DNA from: an uncultured Ruminococcus sp. | GTDB taxonomy: Bacteria > Bacillota > Clostridia > Oscillospirales > Ruminococcaceae | Length of the DNA: 64,000 nucleotides | NCBI GenBank assembly: GCA_934474025.1 | Contig: CAKSMF010000003.1 | Span: forward strand, 186,001-250,000 | Direction of reading: 5' to 3' | Part shown: piece after piece, positions 43,493 to 50,223 of the stretch | Layout of the letters: every line of letters starts with the position of its first letter | How positions within the stretch are numbered: position 1 is the first letter of the stretch | The notes under the pieces: model-generated | The model's database searches: none | Told to the model about the DNA's origin: nothing | The model's input: only the letters and a program-made list of their open reading frames with translations | Translations under genes and position numbers: made by a program

Positions 43493-43525
43493 AAAAAAGA
43501 AGCTCAAACACTTGAACTTCTTTTA
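43493..43525 (-). terminator. Terminator of tRNA-Arg copy 2
   Basis: Same stem as in copy 1, 589 bases further on. Confidence 0.65.
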
Positions 43526-43550
43526 CAATGTTATTCATTCAACATTATGG

Positions 43551-43624
43551 CGTGCCTGGAGGGATTCGAACCCCCGACCTACTGGTTCGTAGCCAGTCAC
43601 TCTATCCAGCTGAGCTACAAGCAC
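43551..43624 (-). tRNA. tRNA-Arg (ACG), copy 2
   Basis: Identical 74-base tRNA body to copy 1, with CCA encoded. Confidence 0.95.
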
Positions 43625-43644
43625 ATCACCTATTGATAATAGAT

Positions 43645-43673
43645 ATTATATCACAACTTTTTGAAATTGTCAA
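43645..43673 (-). promoter_or_regulatory. Promoter of tRNA-Arg copy 2
   Basis: Minus strand TTGACA (43668-43673), 17 bases, TATAAT (43645-43650), conserved with copy 1. Confidence 0.87.
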
Positions 43674-43760
43674 CACTTTTTTTGGAAAACGTAATATTTT
43701 ATATTTTTTATCCTAATTATATGAAATTTATATGCAAATAGCAGAAACACAAAATATCTA

Positions 43761-43789
43761 TTGACATTTCATGAAATCTGTGATATAAT
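43761..43789 (+). promoter_or_regulatory. Promoter of the tRNA-Lys genes
   Basis: TTGACA (43761-43766), 17 bases, TATAAT (43784-43789). Confidence 0.88.
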
Positions 43790-43803
43790 TGATAATGTTG
43801 TGA

Positions 43804-43876
43804 GAGACATTAGCTCAGCCGGTAGAGCATACGCCTTTTAAGCGTAGGGTCGAGGGTTCAAATCCCTCATGTCTCA
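43804..43876 (+). tRNA. tRNA-Lys (TTT), copy 1
   Basis: 73 bases; acceptor GAGACAT/ATGTCTC, anticodon loop CTTTTAA, T loop TTCAAAT, discriminator A, CCA encoded. Confidence 0.95.
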
Positions 43877-43897
43877 CCAACATTTTTAATTGCGAAA

Positions 43898-43921
43898 GTC
43901 CGATGACTTCGGATTTTTTTG
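43898..43921 (+). terminator. Terminator after tRNA-Lys copy 1
   Basis: TCCGA (43899-43903) pairs with TCGGA (43909-43913), then seven T. The second tRNA-Lys has no promoter of its own that I can see, so this stop must be leaky or processed. Confidence 0.65.
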
Positions 43922-43948
43922 TTTTCAATTGTACTATATATTGAATAT

Positions 43949-44021
43949 GAGACATTAGCTCAGCCGGTAGAGCATACGCCTTTTAAGCGTAGGGTCGAGG
44001 GTTCAAATCCCTCATGTCTCA
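43949..44021 (+). tRNA. tRNA-Lys (TTT), copy 2
   Basis: Same 73-base tRNA body as copy 1, but CCA is not encoded (ACTG follows the acceptor). Confidence 0.94.
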
Positions 44022-44028
44022 CTGATTA

Positions 44029-44053
44029 AAGTCCGATGTTTCGGACTTTTTTG
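44029..44053 (+). terminator. Terminator after tRNA-Lys copy 2
   Basis: AAGTCCGA (44029-44036) pairs with TCGGACTT (44041-44048), then T run; related to the terminator of copy 1. Confidence 0.78.
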
Positions 44054-44081
44054 TTTTGAAAATTATTTCATATTAAAACAA

Positions 44082-44124
44082 AAATTCATAGACTTCAAAT
44101 TCTGAAGACTATGAATTTTTTTAT
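44082..44124. terminator. Strong bidirectional hairpin
   Basis: AAATTCATAG (44082-44091) pairs with CTATGAATTT (44109-44118), with an inner CTTC/GAAG, and T-rich flanks. Confidence 0.65.
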
Positions 44125-44126
44125 TT

Positions 44127-44489
44127 CTACTGACCAGATTTATATTTATAGTGGTTTTTATCAAAAATATTTTACTGATGATATATAGTTTGAAAGTATG
44201 TGGTTCTATTGTGAAAATTTTTTCAATATTCTTTCTTATAAATTTCGCTTTTGTTAAATAACTGAAAAAGCTTTGTTCCAAATGGCTGAATGTAAAGTGA
44301 ATTTTACCTATTTTACCGGAAAATTTTCTATCAGAAGTTATACAAATTTATATCTTAAACTCATACTAAATTGAAATTTTTTATAACTAGTAGTCATTCT
44401 GATAACCATATAGTTTGTGTAAAACTAAGTTATAATGATGTATACTAATAGTATGTAAGTATAACTATCAGGTGGGAGGAAAAATAAAT
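44127..44489. other. Spacer before the XRE regulator, with a small palindrome
   Basis: I see no credible gene here. The near-palindrome ATACTAATAGTAT (44442-44454) stands 36 bases before the XRE start codon and may be its operator. Confidence 0.4.
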
Positions 44490-44810
44490 ATGACTTCAAT
44501 TGGCAGAAATATCCGCCATTTTAGAACTGATAAAAATATGAAACAAGAAGTTCTTGCTGAAAAAACTGATTTAAGTGCAAATTATATTGGAATGATAGAA
44601 CGTGGGGAAAAAATACCGTCTTTAAATTCACTTATCAGAATTGCAAATGCTCTTGAAGTTACATCTGATATGCTTTTGTGCGATTTGGTTACAAGGTCAT
44701 ATTGTGTTAAAAATTCAGTTTTGATGGACAGGATTTCTAAGCTATCCTCAAAAGAACAGCAGAAAATTTATGCTGTTGTTGAAACAATGCTTAAATATTC
44801 TAATAAATAA
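44490..44810 (+). CDS. XRE-family helix-turn-helix regulator
   Basis: The 106-residue protein has a classic HTH_3 domain: IGRNIRHFRTDKNMKQEVLAEKTDLSANYIGMIERGEKIPSLNSLIRIANAL, followed by a short C-terminal helix probably used for dimerisation. ATG at 44490 was chosen because GGGAGGA lies 10 bases upstream. It stands alone, next to two decayed genes, in an accessory-looking stretch. Target genes unknown, though self-regulation through the palindrome upstream is likely. Confidence 0.85.
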   Translation: MTSIGRNIRHFRTDKNMKQEVLAEKTDLSANYIGMIERGEKIPSLNSLIRIANALEVTSDMLLCDLVTRSYCVKNSVLMDRISKLSSKEQQKIYAVVETMLKYSNK

Positions 44811-44896
44811 TTTTAAGTTTATTTAACTAAATATATAGGGATTTTCATTTTTCTAAGGAATGACAGTACAATCTATGGATTTAAAAATTTATTTCA

Positions 44897-44928
44897 AAAG
44901 CCTGTTGATTTACAACAGACTTTTTTTA
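44897..44928 (+). terminator. Terminator after the XRE gene
   Basis: CCTGTTG (44901-44907) pairs with CAACAG (44913-44918), followed by seven T. Confidence 0.75.
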
Positions 44929-44937
44929 TTTTTGTTC

Positions 44938-44966
44938 TTGTATCATAGCTAAATGTATGTTATAAT
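44938..44966 (+). promoter_or_regulatory. Promoter of the frameshifted small gene
   Basis: TTGTAT (44938-44943), 17 bases, TATAAT (44961-44966). Confidence 0.6.
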
Positions 44967-44999
44967 AACTATTAGTTATTATGAAAGGAGCTTTTAACA

Positions 45000-45214
45000 A
45001 TGAAAAATATCGAAAAGGTTTTCAAAAAAATAGCTAAAGGCATCATACAAGTGTTGAAAATGTTAGAGAGGAAATTGCTTTTTCTATTGAAACGGCAATG
45101 AAAAATGCTTCTCCTAATGCTAAGAAAATCTTGAAATCTATATCTGAAACGGGTATAACTCCGACTCCAGAAGAACTGATTATATATATTTACAATAATT
45201 TAACAAATCAATAA
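45000..45214 (+). pseudogene. Small Spo0A-C-like/sporulation-type protein, frameshifted
   Basis: The frame opens with MKNIEKVFKKIAK behind GAAAGGAG and should go on as RHHTSVENVREEIAFSIETAM...TPEELIIYIYNNLTNQ, but one base seems lost in the A run near 45036-45040 (AAAGG in place of AAAAGG), which sends the frame into an early stop. The repaired protein of about 71 residues resembles the small proteins of Clostridia annotated as similar to the Spo0A C-terminal domain. Its promoter and ribosome-binding site are intact, so either decay is recent or a base-calling error is involved. Confidence 0.6.
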
Positions 45215-45315
45215 TTTTTTATATATTATATCAGATGTTTCCTGCTTTCAAGAGATTTTTATTATGAATCATTGTGATTTTTTGTGTCTGTATCATTTTT
45301 ATTACTTTCTTTCTA

Positions 45316-45345
45316 TAAAAAAAGAGCCACATTTTGCTGTGGTTC
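45316..45345 (-). terminator. Terminator of the minus-strand pseudogene
   Basis: On the minus strand GAACCACA pairs with TGTGGCTC (45338-45345 with 45324-45331), then eight T. Confidence 0.78.
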
Positions 45346-45357
45346 AAAATAAACATA

Positions 45358-45906
45358 TTAATTACAGAAAAACTGTCGAATAATACCAGAAGCCATGTAA
45401 TCTACCATTTCAAGAGCTTCTTTTTCTATGAATTCAAATATTTCGATGTTCATTTGATATTCTTTTTTTTAGCATGAATTCTGCTTCTTTTTCTGTCATA
45501 CTTAAATGACTGTACATCATTTCGTTCCATTTCTGCTCACGCCAATAACAATTAATTGAAGATAAAAATTTTGCAATATCGTCCGCATTGGCATACCACT
45601 TTTTACGCAACATATCAGCTTTTGCAGTATTTTTTCCTTGTCGGCATTAACCAATTCGCCGGCAATATTCAAATGTTCTGTTAACAGTTTTTTAAATTCT
45701 TCTGCTTTTTTCTTACCATAAAACTTTTTCAGAATATTTGCAAAATCTATTGGATTTTCAAGCAATCTGTCTGTCACATATTTTAAATCTGGTAATTCCT
45801 CTGCTGTGCTGATTATGAAAAAACGAGTCCAATAAACATGTTGCGACCATAGCTTACGTATTTTATTTATGATTTCCTGTTGATTGCAGGTACAAGATTT
45901 TCTCAT
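45358..45906 (-). pseudogene. Conserved hypothetical protein with two frameshifts
   Basis: The first third reads MRKSCTCNQQEIINKIRKLWSQHVYWTRFFIISTAEELPDL in good frame, typical of a widespread Clostridia protein often mislabelled acetylglutamate kinase. A frame change near 45640-45648 is needed to continue as TAKADMLRKKWYANADDIAKFLSSINCYWREQKWNEMMYSHLSMTEKEAEF, and another in the A/T run near 45462-45474 to finish with MNIEIFEFIEKEALEMVDYMASGIIRQFFCN. The whole would be about 180 residues. Two shifts in homopolymers make it a pseudogene or two assembly errors. Confidence 0.65.
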
Positions 45907-46087
45907 ATATATGCTCCTTATATCGAAAAATACAACTATATATCATCATATGTCAATAATTTCAATGTGTGAATTTTATCATAAAGAAAATCGACAATAG
46001 GAATAAGCAGTATTAACATAACTTTGATATTTATATATAATAAGTATCTGCTTCTTCTGTGCTACTATAAACTTTTTATTTATGAGT

Positions 46088-46111
46088 AAAAAAAGCCCGA
46101 ATACTCGGACT
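46088..46111 (-). terminator. Terminator of tRNA-Leu (TAG)
   Basis: On the minus strand AGTCCGA pairs with TCGGGCT (one G-U), then seven T. Confidence 0.75.
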
Positions 46112-46134
46112 TTTTGGAATAGTTATTTACATGG

Positions 46135-46216
46135 TACGCCTGACAGGAATCGAACCTGCACACCTTTCGGCACAAGAACCTAAATCTTGCGTGTCTGCCA
46201 GTTTCACCACAGGCGT
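46135..46216 (-). tRNA. tRNA-Leu (TAG)
   Basis: 82-base class II tRNA with acceptor ACGCCTG/CAGGCGT, anticodon loop TTTAGGT (TAG), long variable arm, T loop TTCGATT, discriminator A and encoded CCA. Confidence 0.92.
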
Positions 46217-46245
46217 ATATGATTATTGGAAAAATCTAATGATTT

Positions 46246-46274
46246 ATTATAACAGTTTTTTTGAAGAATGTCAA
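46246..46274 (-). promoter_or_regulatory. Promoter of tRNA-Leu (TAG)
   Basis: Minus strand TTGACA (46269-46274), 17 bases, TATAAT (46246-46251). Confidence 0.87.
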
Positions 46275-46327
46275 GTACTTTTTTGAAAAAATTTATATTC
46301 AAGAACGAAAATAATAATTTATATAAA

Positions 46328-46360
46328 CACACGGAATTTTCAGTTAAAAAACTCCGTGTG
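46328..46360. terminator. Hairpin downstream of hydG, possible terminator
   Basis: CACACGGA (46328-46335) pairs with TCCGTGTG (46353-46360), with an inner TTTT/AAAA. On the minus strand it is followed by a T/A-rich tail, so it could end hydG transcripts. A second hairpin, CAGTGGGAG/CTTCCACTG, lies at 46420-46453. No gene is seen between 46275 and 46556. Confidence 0.45.
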
Positions 46361-46469
46361 CTTGTTCAACAAAACTTTGAATCCTCCGTTTCTTTAAGCG
46401 ACGAACATTGTAAAACGGCAGTGGGAGCAGAAAGAATTGGTATCTTCCACTGACATGAAATCAATCCGC

Positions 46470-46498
46470 TTGACAGATTCTTCAAAATATAATATACT
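46470..46498 (+). promoter_or_regulatory. Promoter pointing into the 3' end of hydG
   Basis: TTGACA (46470-46475), 17 bases, TATACT (46493-46498) on the plus strand. A GGGAGG and an ATG (46527) follow, then a 63-codon frame antisense to hydG that I do not accept as a protein. It could make an antisense RNA. Confidence 0.5.
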
Positions 46499-46540
46499 GA
46501 ATATGACATTATAAGTCAGGGAGGTCATGGACAGAATGCC

Positions 46541-46556
46541 CTGTGGATTGAAACAA
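46541..46556 (+). repeat. 16-bp inverted repeat flanking hydG, left arm
   Basis: CTGTGGATTGAAACAA, directly next to the hydG stop codon. Its inverted copy is at 48029-48044. Confidence 0.7.
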
Positions 46557-48005
46557 TTAAAATCTGAAATCACGATGACCGTTTTTTATAGCATCAAGAT
46601 TTTCAATAGTTTTAAGTTTTACTTTTGGATTGGTAATGTTGTTTATTTCACGAGATATGAGAGATTCACCAACGGATTTTGTTTCTGGAGAGGCATAATC
46701 TTCAAGAAATTCCTGTAAAGTCATAAGGGCATTAGGGTGACAACAGTTTTGAATTTGTCCTACTTTGCATAATGACATAAATCTGTCACCGGTTCTTCCT
46801 TCACGATAACAGGCTGTACAGAATGATGGTATATATTCCATATCCATCAGCCATTTAACCACCTCATCGAGTGAACGCTGGTCTGATACGTCAAACTGTT
46901 CTGTATCGTGTGGTCTTTCGTCGCTTGAATATCCGGCATAACCTCCTACAGATGTTCTTGAACCTCCGGAAATCTGTGATATACCTAAATTAAGAACCTT
47001 GTTTCTGCAAGTTTCATTTTCACGGGTTGAAATAATCATGCCGGTATATGGAACTGCAATTCTTATACAGGCAATTATTTTAGCAAAAATATCATCATCA
47101 ATGCTGTTATCAAAAACATTCGGGTCAATGTCGGAAGCTCTTTTAACTCGTGGTACGCTTATTGTATGAGGACCTACTCCATGAACTGCTTCAAGATGTT
47201 CAGCGTGCATTAGGAGTCCGGCAAATTCATATTTATACATATCAAGTCCGAAAAGTACTCCTAATCCTACATCATCAATTCCGCCTTGCATTGCTCTGTC
47301 CATAGCTTCTGTGTGATAAGCATAATTGTGTTTAGGACCTGATGGGTGAAGTTTTTCATAACTTTCTTTGTGGTATGTTTCCTGAAAAAGTATATATGTA
47401 CCTATTCCGGCATCTTTGAGTTTGTGGTAATTTTCAACAGTAGTTGCAGCAATATTGACATTTACACGTCTGATAGCACCGTTTTTGTGTTTAATCGAAT
47501 ATATGGTTTTTATACATTCGAGAATATATTCAATAGGATTATTTATAGGGTCTTCACCTGCTTCAATTGCAAGGCGTTTGTGTCCCATATCCTGTAATGC
47601 CGTAACTTCTGCTATAATTTCTTCCTGTGAAAGTTTTTTACGGGGAATTTCTTTATTCTGGTAATGGTACGGACAGTAAACACACTTATTGACACAATAA
47701 TTTGACAAATAAAGCGGTGCAAACATAACTATTCGGTTACCATAGAATGCCTGTTTAATTTCACTGGCAAGAGTGTACATTTTTTCAATCATTTCCGGAA
47801 TCTCACAAGCTAATAATACACTTGCTTCACGGTGATTTAGTCCGGAACATTCAACGCCTTTGCCTGTTTTTTTAGGAGATGCTTTTTCAAGAATCTGTTC
47901 TATAAGTTCAATGTTATTTTTGTTTTCTTCTGCATATTTGATAGTGGCGAGTATTTCCTCATCACTTATAAATTCTTCAGCTATAAGGGATTTTGGGTTA
48001 TACAT
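46557..48005 (-). CDS. hydG: [FeFe]-hydrogenase H-cluster maturase HydG (tyrosine lyase)
   Basis: The 482-residue radical SAM protein has CVNKCVYC (C104, C108, C111) for the SAM-binding cluster, the ThiH/HydG-like barrel (QETYHKESYEKLHPSGPKHNY, GVLFGLDMY) and the HydG-specific C-terminal CTACYREGRTGDRFM...C region that holds the second cluster. HydG cleaves tyrosine to supply CO and cyanide for the hydrogenase active site. hydE, hydF and the hydrogenase are not in the window. A GGAGGT lies before the ATG, and a long leader with a terminator precedes the gene. Confidence 0.92.
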   Translation of the reverse strand: MYNPKSLIAEEFISDEEILATIKYAEENKNNIELIEQILEKASPKKTGKGVECSGLNHREASVLLACEIPEMIEKMYTLASEIKQAFYGNRIVMFAPLYLSNYCVNKCVYCPYHYQNKEIPRKKLSQEEIIAEVTALQDMGHKRLAIEAGEDPINNPIEYILECIKTIYSIKHKNGAIRRVNVNIAATTVENYHKLKDAGIGTYILFQETYHKESYEKLHPSGPKHNYAYHTEAMDRAMQGGIDDVGLGVLFGLDMYKYEFAGLLMHAEHLEAVHGVGPHTISVPRVKRASDIDPNVFDNSIDDDIFAKIIACIRIAVPYTGMIISTRENETCRNKVLNLGISQISGGSRTSVGGYAGYSSDERPHDTEQFDVSDQRSLDEVVKWLMDMEYIPSFCTACYREGRTGDRFMSLCKVGQIQNCCHPNALMTLQEFLEDYASPETKSVGESLISREINNITNPKVKLKTIENLDAIKNGHRDFRF

Positions 48006-48028
48006 ATGCGATACCTCCGTTTTGATTT

Positions 48029-48044
48029 TTGTTTCAATCCACAG
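48029..48044 (-). repeat. 16-bp inverted repeat flanking hydG, right arm
   Basis: On the minus strand CTGTGGATTGAAACAA, the inverted copy of 46541-46556, in the hydG leader 24 bases before the start codon. Confidence 0.7.
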
Positions 48045-48045
48045 T

Positions 48046-48249
48046 CGGTGATTTCACAGTATTATGTAGCCGAAAATTTCCGACTATAGATTGACTTAAT
48101 AATGAAATAACAGATATCTTTGACGATGCCGTTTTATGCATAAAAAATCCGCCTGTCAAAAAAACAGACGGTGATAAGAATTTCCGGCAAAATCAGATTT
48201 TACATAAAATATCTGTTTTTTCGTTTTGTTAACAGGATAAAACCTGTAA
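48046..48249 (-). promoter_or_regulatory. Long hydG leader with an internal terminator
   Basis: From the promoter at 48256-48284 the minus-strand transcript forms ACAGGttttatCCTGT, CAGAT...ATCTG and then a terminator, and only after that reaches a second hairpin AGTCGG/CCGACT (48080-48085 with 48043-48048) and the hydG start. This is attenuator- or riboswitch-like architecture; no known class is recognised. Confidence 0.55.
48142..48171 (-). terminator. Terminator inside the hydG leader
   Basis: On the minus strand CCGTCTGT pairs with ACAGGCGG (one G-U; 48164-48171 with 48149-48156), followed by six T. It lies 137 bases before hydG. Confidence 0.8.
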
Positions 48250-48255
48250 CTATAT

Positions 48256-48284
48256 AATTATATCACAATATTTTTTATATGTCA
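48256..48284 (-). promoter_or_regulatory. Promoter of the hydG leader
   Basis: Minus strand TTGACA (48279-48284), 17 bases, TATAAT (48256-48261). Confidence 0.87.
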
Positions 48285-48350
48285 ATGGTTTTATTGTGAA
48301 TTTTTAATAATAAAAATTGGATTTTAAGGCAAATATTTTTTGAAAAATAC

Positions 48351-48379
48351 TTTACAAAAATATTTCCATATGTTATAAT
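48351..48379 (+). promoter_or_regulatory. Promoter of the small Cys-rich protein gene
   Basis: TTTACA (48351-48356), 17 bases, TATAAT (48374-48379). Confidence 0.75.
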
Positions 48380-48413
48380 AAAATTAAAGATTTTGATTTT
48401 TTGAGGTGATTTT

Positions 48414-48695
48414 ATGGGTTTATTTTCATCTTTTGGAAAACCTAAATATTTTGACAGTAAAATTCCGCCAAAATGCGACTACTGTCAATATGGCAAGCGT
48501 TCTAAAAATGACAGCAAAATTATATGTGAAAAAAATGGTCTTGTTTCTCCTGACCATTCTTGCGGAAGCTTTGTTTATTCTCCTTTGAAACGTGTTCCAG
48601 TAAAGCAACTTAATTTTGTAGGCAGTTTGGCTGATGAAGAACTTTACTTTGAATCAGCAGGCGACCGTGCCGAAAAAGATTCTGTAAAAAAATAA
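48414..48695 (+). CDS. Small protein with a four-cysteine zinc site
   Basis: The 93-residue protein has CDYC, then C38 and C50 (CDYCQYGKRS...IICEKNGLVSPDHSCGSF), most likely a zinc-binding ribbon, with a Phe/Lys-rich N-terminus and an acidic tail. GAGGTGAT precedes the ATG. Similar small zinc-ribbon proteins are common in Clostridia; function unknown. Confidence 0.72.
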   Translation: MGLFSSFGKPKYFDSKIPPKCDYCQYGKRSKNDSKIICEKNGLVSPDHSCGSFVYSPLKRVPVKQLNFVGSLADEELYFESAGDRAEKDSVKK

Positions 48696-48701
48696 TTTTG
48701 G

Positions 48702-48730
48702 TTGACAAATAATGTCGTATGTGGTAGAAT
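48702..48730 (+). promoter_or_regulatory. Promoter of the sorting-signal peptide gene
   Basis: TTGACA (48702-48707), 17 bases, TAGAAT (48725-48730). Confidence 0.8.
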
Positions 48731-48771
48731 GTTTCTATAAAATATAACATTATGAACAGGAGAGATTGAAA

Positions 48772-48909
48772 ATGTATGGATTTATGATGTTAGCAGAAAA
48801 TATCCCTCTTACCGGTGACAATTTTCCGACAACTGCACTTATTATAATAGGTGTTATTGCAGTAGTACTTGCCGTTGTAACTACTATTCTTTCAAAGAAA
48901 AAGAAATAA
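48772..48909 (+). CDS. 45-aa protein consisting of a cell-wall sorting signal
   Basis: The whole protein is a short N-terminus, the sortase-like motif IPLTGD, a hydrophobic helix of about 20 residues (TTALIIIGVIAVVLAVVTTI) and the tail SKKKK. This is the arrangement at the C-terminus of LPXTG-type wall-anchored proteins, but here no surface domain precedes it and no signal peptide is present. It has its own promoter, a good AGGAGA ribosome-binding site and a terminator, so it looks like a true gene, not a gene remnant. It may just be a small single-pass membrane protein. Confidence 0.65.
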   Translation: MYGFMMLAENIPLTGDNFPTTALIIIGVIAVVLAVVTTILSKKKK

Positions 48910-48919
48910 TAAAACTTAA

Positions 48920-48962
48920 CCTCCGCATATACTTTATTAAGTACCTTATGCGGAGGAGTTTT
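48920..48962 (+). terminator. Terminator that also contains the ymxH ribosome-binding site
   Basis: CCTCCGCATA (48920-48929) pairs with TATGCGGAGG (48947-48956), followed by AGTTTTTT. The GGAGG in the 3' arm is the only Shine-Dalgarno for the ATG at 48965, so the hairpin can both stop transcription and hide the ribosome-binding site. Confidence 0.75.
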
Positions 48963-48964
48963 TT

Positions 48965-49249
48965 ATGATTTGCAGACTTGAAGATTTACGCAAAAAAGAA
49001 GTAATTGACATTCTCACAGGTGAACGTCTCGGATATATTGATGATGCAGAAATGAATATCGAAAAATCTGCTGTACAGTCCTTTGTTATATACGGCAGGG
49101 AAAGGCTTTTTGGTATTCTTGGCAGGGAAGATGATGTTGTTATTCCATGCAGCGAAATAAAAGTTGTCGGCAATGATGTCGTCCTTATAAAACACTCTGA
49201 AACAGCAAGTTTTACAGAATTAATGAAAAATAAATCTGAAACATTGTAA
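48965..49249 (+). CDS. YlmC/YmxH-family PRC-barrel protein
   Basis: The 94-residue protein follows the YlmC/YmxH family: MICRLEDLRKKEVIDILTGERLGYIDDAEMN, then FGILGREDDVVIPCSEIKVVGNDVVLI, a PRC-barrel fold. Members are linked to sporulation in Bacillus and Clostridium, but their molecular role is unclear. Its ribosome-binding site lies inside a terminator stem, and I see no separate promoter, so it seems to be expressed by read-through. Confidence 0.88.
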   Translation: MICRLEDLRKKEVIDILTGERLGYIDDAEMNIEKSAVQSFVIYGRERLFGILGREDDVVIPCSEIKVVGNDVVLIKHSETASFTELMKNKSETL

Positions 49250-49270
49250 AATCTTACAATTTAAAAACTA

Positions 49271-49299
49271 TTGACTTTTTTTCTTGAAAATGGTATAAT
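49271..49299 (+). promoter_or_regulatory. Promoter of rpsB-tsf
   Basis: TTGACT (49271-49276), 17 bases, TATAAT (49294-49299). Confidence 0.88.
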
Positions 49300-49305
49300 G
49301 TTAAG

Positions 49306-49411
49306 GCAATTCGCACATCGGTACTTTTGTGGATTGGTGCATTCATATGAATGTTGTCTGCAAGTCAAGTTCGGTGGAGGATTAATTTTAACCAATCAGG
49401 AGGAACTACAC
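49306..49411 (+). promoter_or_regulatory. rpsB leader, probable S2-type autoregulatory RNA
   Basis: About 105 untranslated bases include GCAC...GGTGC pairing (near 49313-49340) and the perfect palindrome CATTCATATGAATG (49341-49354), then AGGAGG before the ATG. Ribosomal protein S2 regulates its own leader in several bacteria; assignment here is inference from position and structure. Confidence 0.5.
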
Positions 49412-50152
49412 ATGGGAGTAGTATCAATGAAACAACTTCTTGAAGCAGGCGTTCACTTTGGACACCAGACAAGAAGATGGAATCCGAAAATGGCTCCGTA
49501 CATTTTCACAGAAAGAAACGGCATTTACATTATCGATTTACAGAAAACTGTAAAGAAACTTGAAGAAGCTTATATGTTCATTCGTGACATTTCAGCTGAC
49601 GGCGGTGAAGTACTTTTCGTAGGTACTAAAAAACAGGCTGGCGATTCTGTAAAGGAAGAAGCTACAAGAGCAGGTGCTCATTATGTTAATGCAAGATGGC
49701 TCGGCGGTATGCTCACAAACTTCAAAACTATCCAGACAAGAATCAAGAGACTTGAACAGCTTCACACTATGGAAGAAGACGGCACTTTTGCACTTCTCCC
49801 TAAAAAAGAAGTTGTTAAGCTTAACCTCGAAATCGAAAAGCTCGAAAAGTTCCTTGGCGGTATCAAGAATATGAAGAAGATTCCTTCTGCTCTCTTTATT
49901 GTTGACCCAAGAAAAGAAAAGATTGCAGTTGCTGAAGCTAAGAAGCTCAACATTCCGATTGTTGCAATCGTTGACACAAACTGTGACCCAGATGAAGTTG
50001 ATTATGTGATTCCGGGTAACGATGACGCTATCAGAGCTGTTAAGCTTATCGCTGGTACTATCGCTAACGCTATTATCGAAGGCAAGCAGGGCGATGACAA
50101 TACAGAAGATGTTCAGGAAGTTTCTGCTGAAGAAACTGTTGAAGCTGAATAA
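49412..50152 (+). CDS. rpsB: 30S ribosomal protein S2
   Basis: The 246-residue protein starts MGVVSMKQLLEAGVHFGHQTRRWNPKM and has YIFTERNGIYIIDLQKT, VLFVGTKKQA, RWLGGMLTNF and IPIVAIVDTNCDP, all S2 hallmarks, with an acidic C-terminal tail. Upstream in-frame ATGs lie in the leader and were rejected; CAGGAGG stands 9 bases before 49412. Codon use is strongly biased. Confidence 0.97.
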   Translation: MGVVSMKQLLEAGVHFGHQTRRWNPKMAPYIFTERNGIYIIDLQKTVKKLEEAYMFIRDISADGGEVLFVGTKKQAGDSVKEEATRAGAHYVNARWLGGMLTNFKTIQTRIKRLEQLHTMEEDGTFALLPKKEVVKLNLEIEKLEKFLGGIKNMKKIPSALFIVDPRKEKIAVAEAKKLNIPIVAIVDTNCDPDEVDYVIPGNDDAIRAVKLIAGTIANAIIEGKQGDDNTEDVQEVSAEETVEAE

Positions 50153-50167
50153 TTTTCAGATGAAATC

Positions 50168-50200
50168 AAAACCCGAATTTTTTATGGTTCGGGTTTTTAC
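50168..50200 (+). terminator. Hairpin between rpsB and tsf
   Basis: AACCCGAA (50170-50177) pairs with TTCGGGTT (50188-50195), then T-rich sequence. It probably lowers tsf transcription relative to rpsB. Confidence 0.72.
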
Positions 50201-50223
50201 TAAATAAATCGGAGGTAATTAAA

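Larger units (their letters stand above)
43176..43760. repeat. Tandem duplication, copy 2
   Basis: Starts again with GCATAGTCCAG and ends with AAATATCTA. The two TTACA-type hairpins are kept (one with a G-U pair from A to G change), but the tRNA-like module is absent and the terminator has been replaced by an unrelated AT-rich stretch. The tRNA-Arg and its promoter are preserved. Confidence 0.85.

Noticed and set aside
44063..44281. 72-codon minus-strand frame near the XRE gene
   Set aside because: No ribosome-binding site, and it runs through the strong hairpin at 44082-44124.
46527..46718. Plus-strand frame antisense to the hydG 3' end
   Set aside because: It has a promoter and a ribosome-binding site, but its codons mirror hydG and the peptide shows no protein-like pattern. 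I kept only the promoter.
46541..48044. CRISPR repeat remnants (GTGGATTGAAAC resembles the end of type I repeats)
   Set aside because: Only two copies, inverted and 1.5 kb apart, with no spacers or cas genes.
49271..49411. N-terminal extension of rpsB
   Set aside because: It begins in the promoter; the AGGAGG and S2 family start support 49412.
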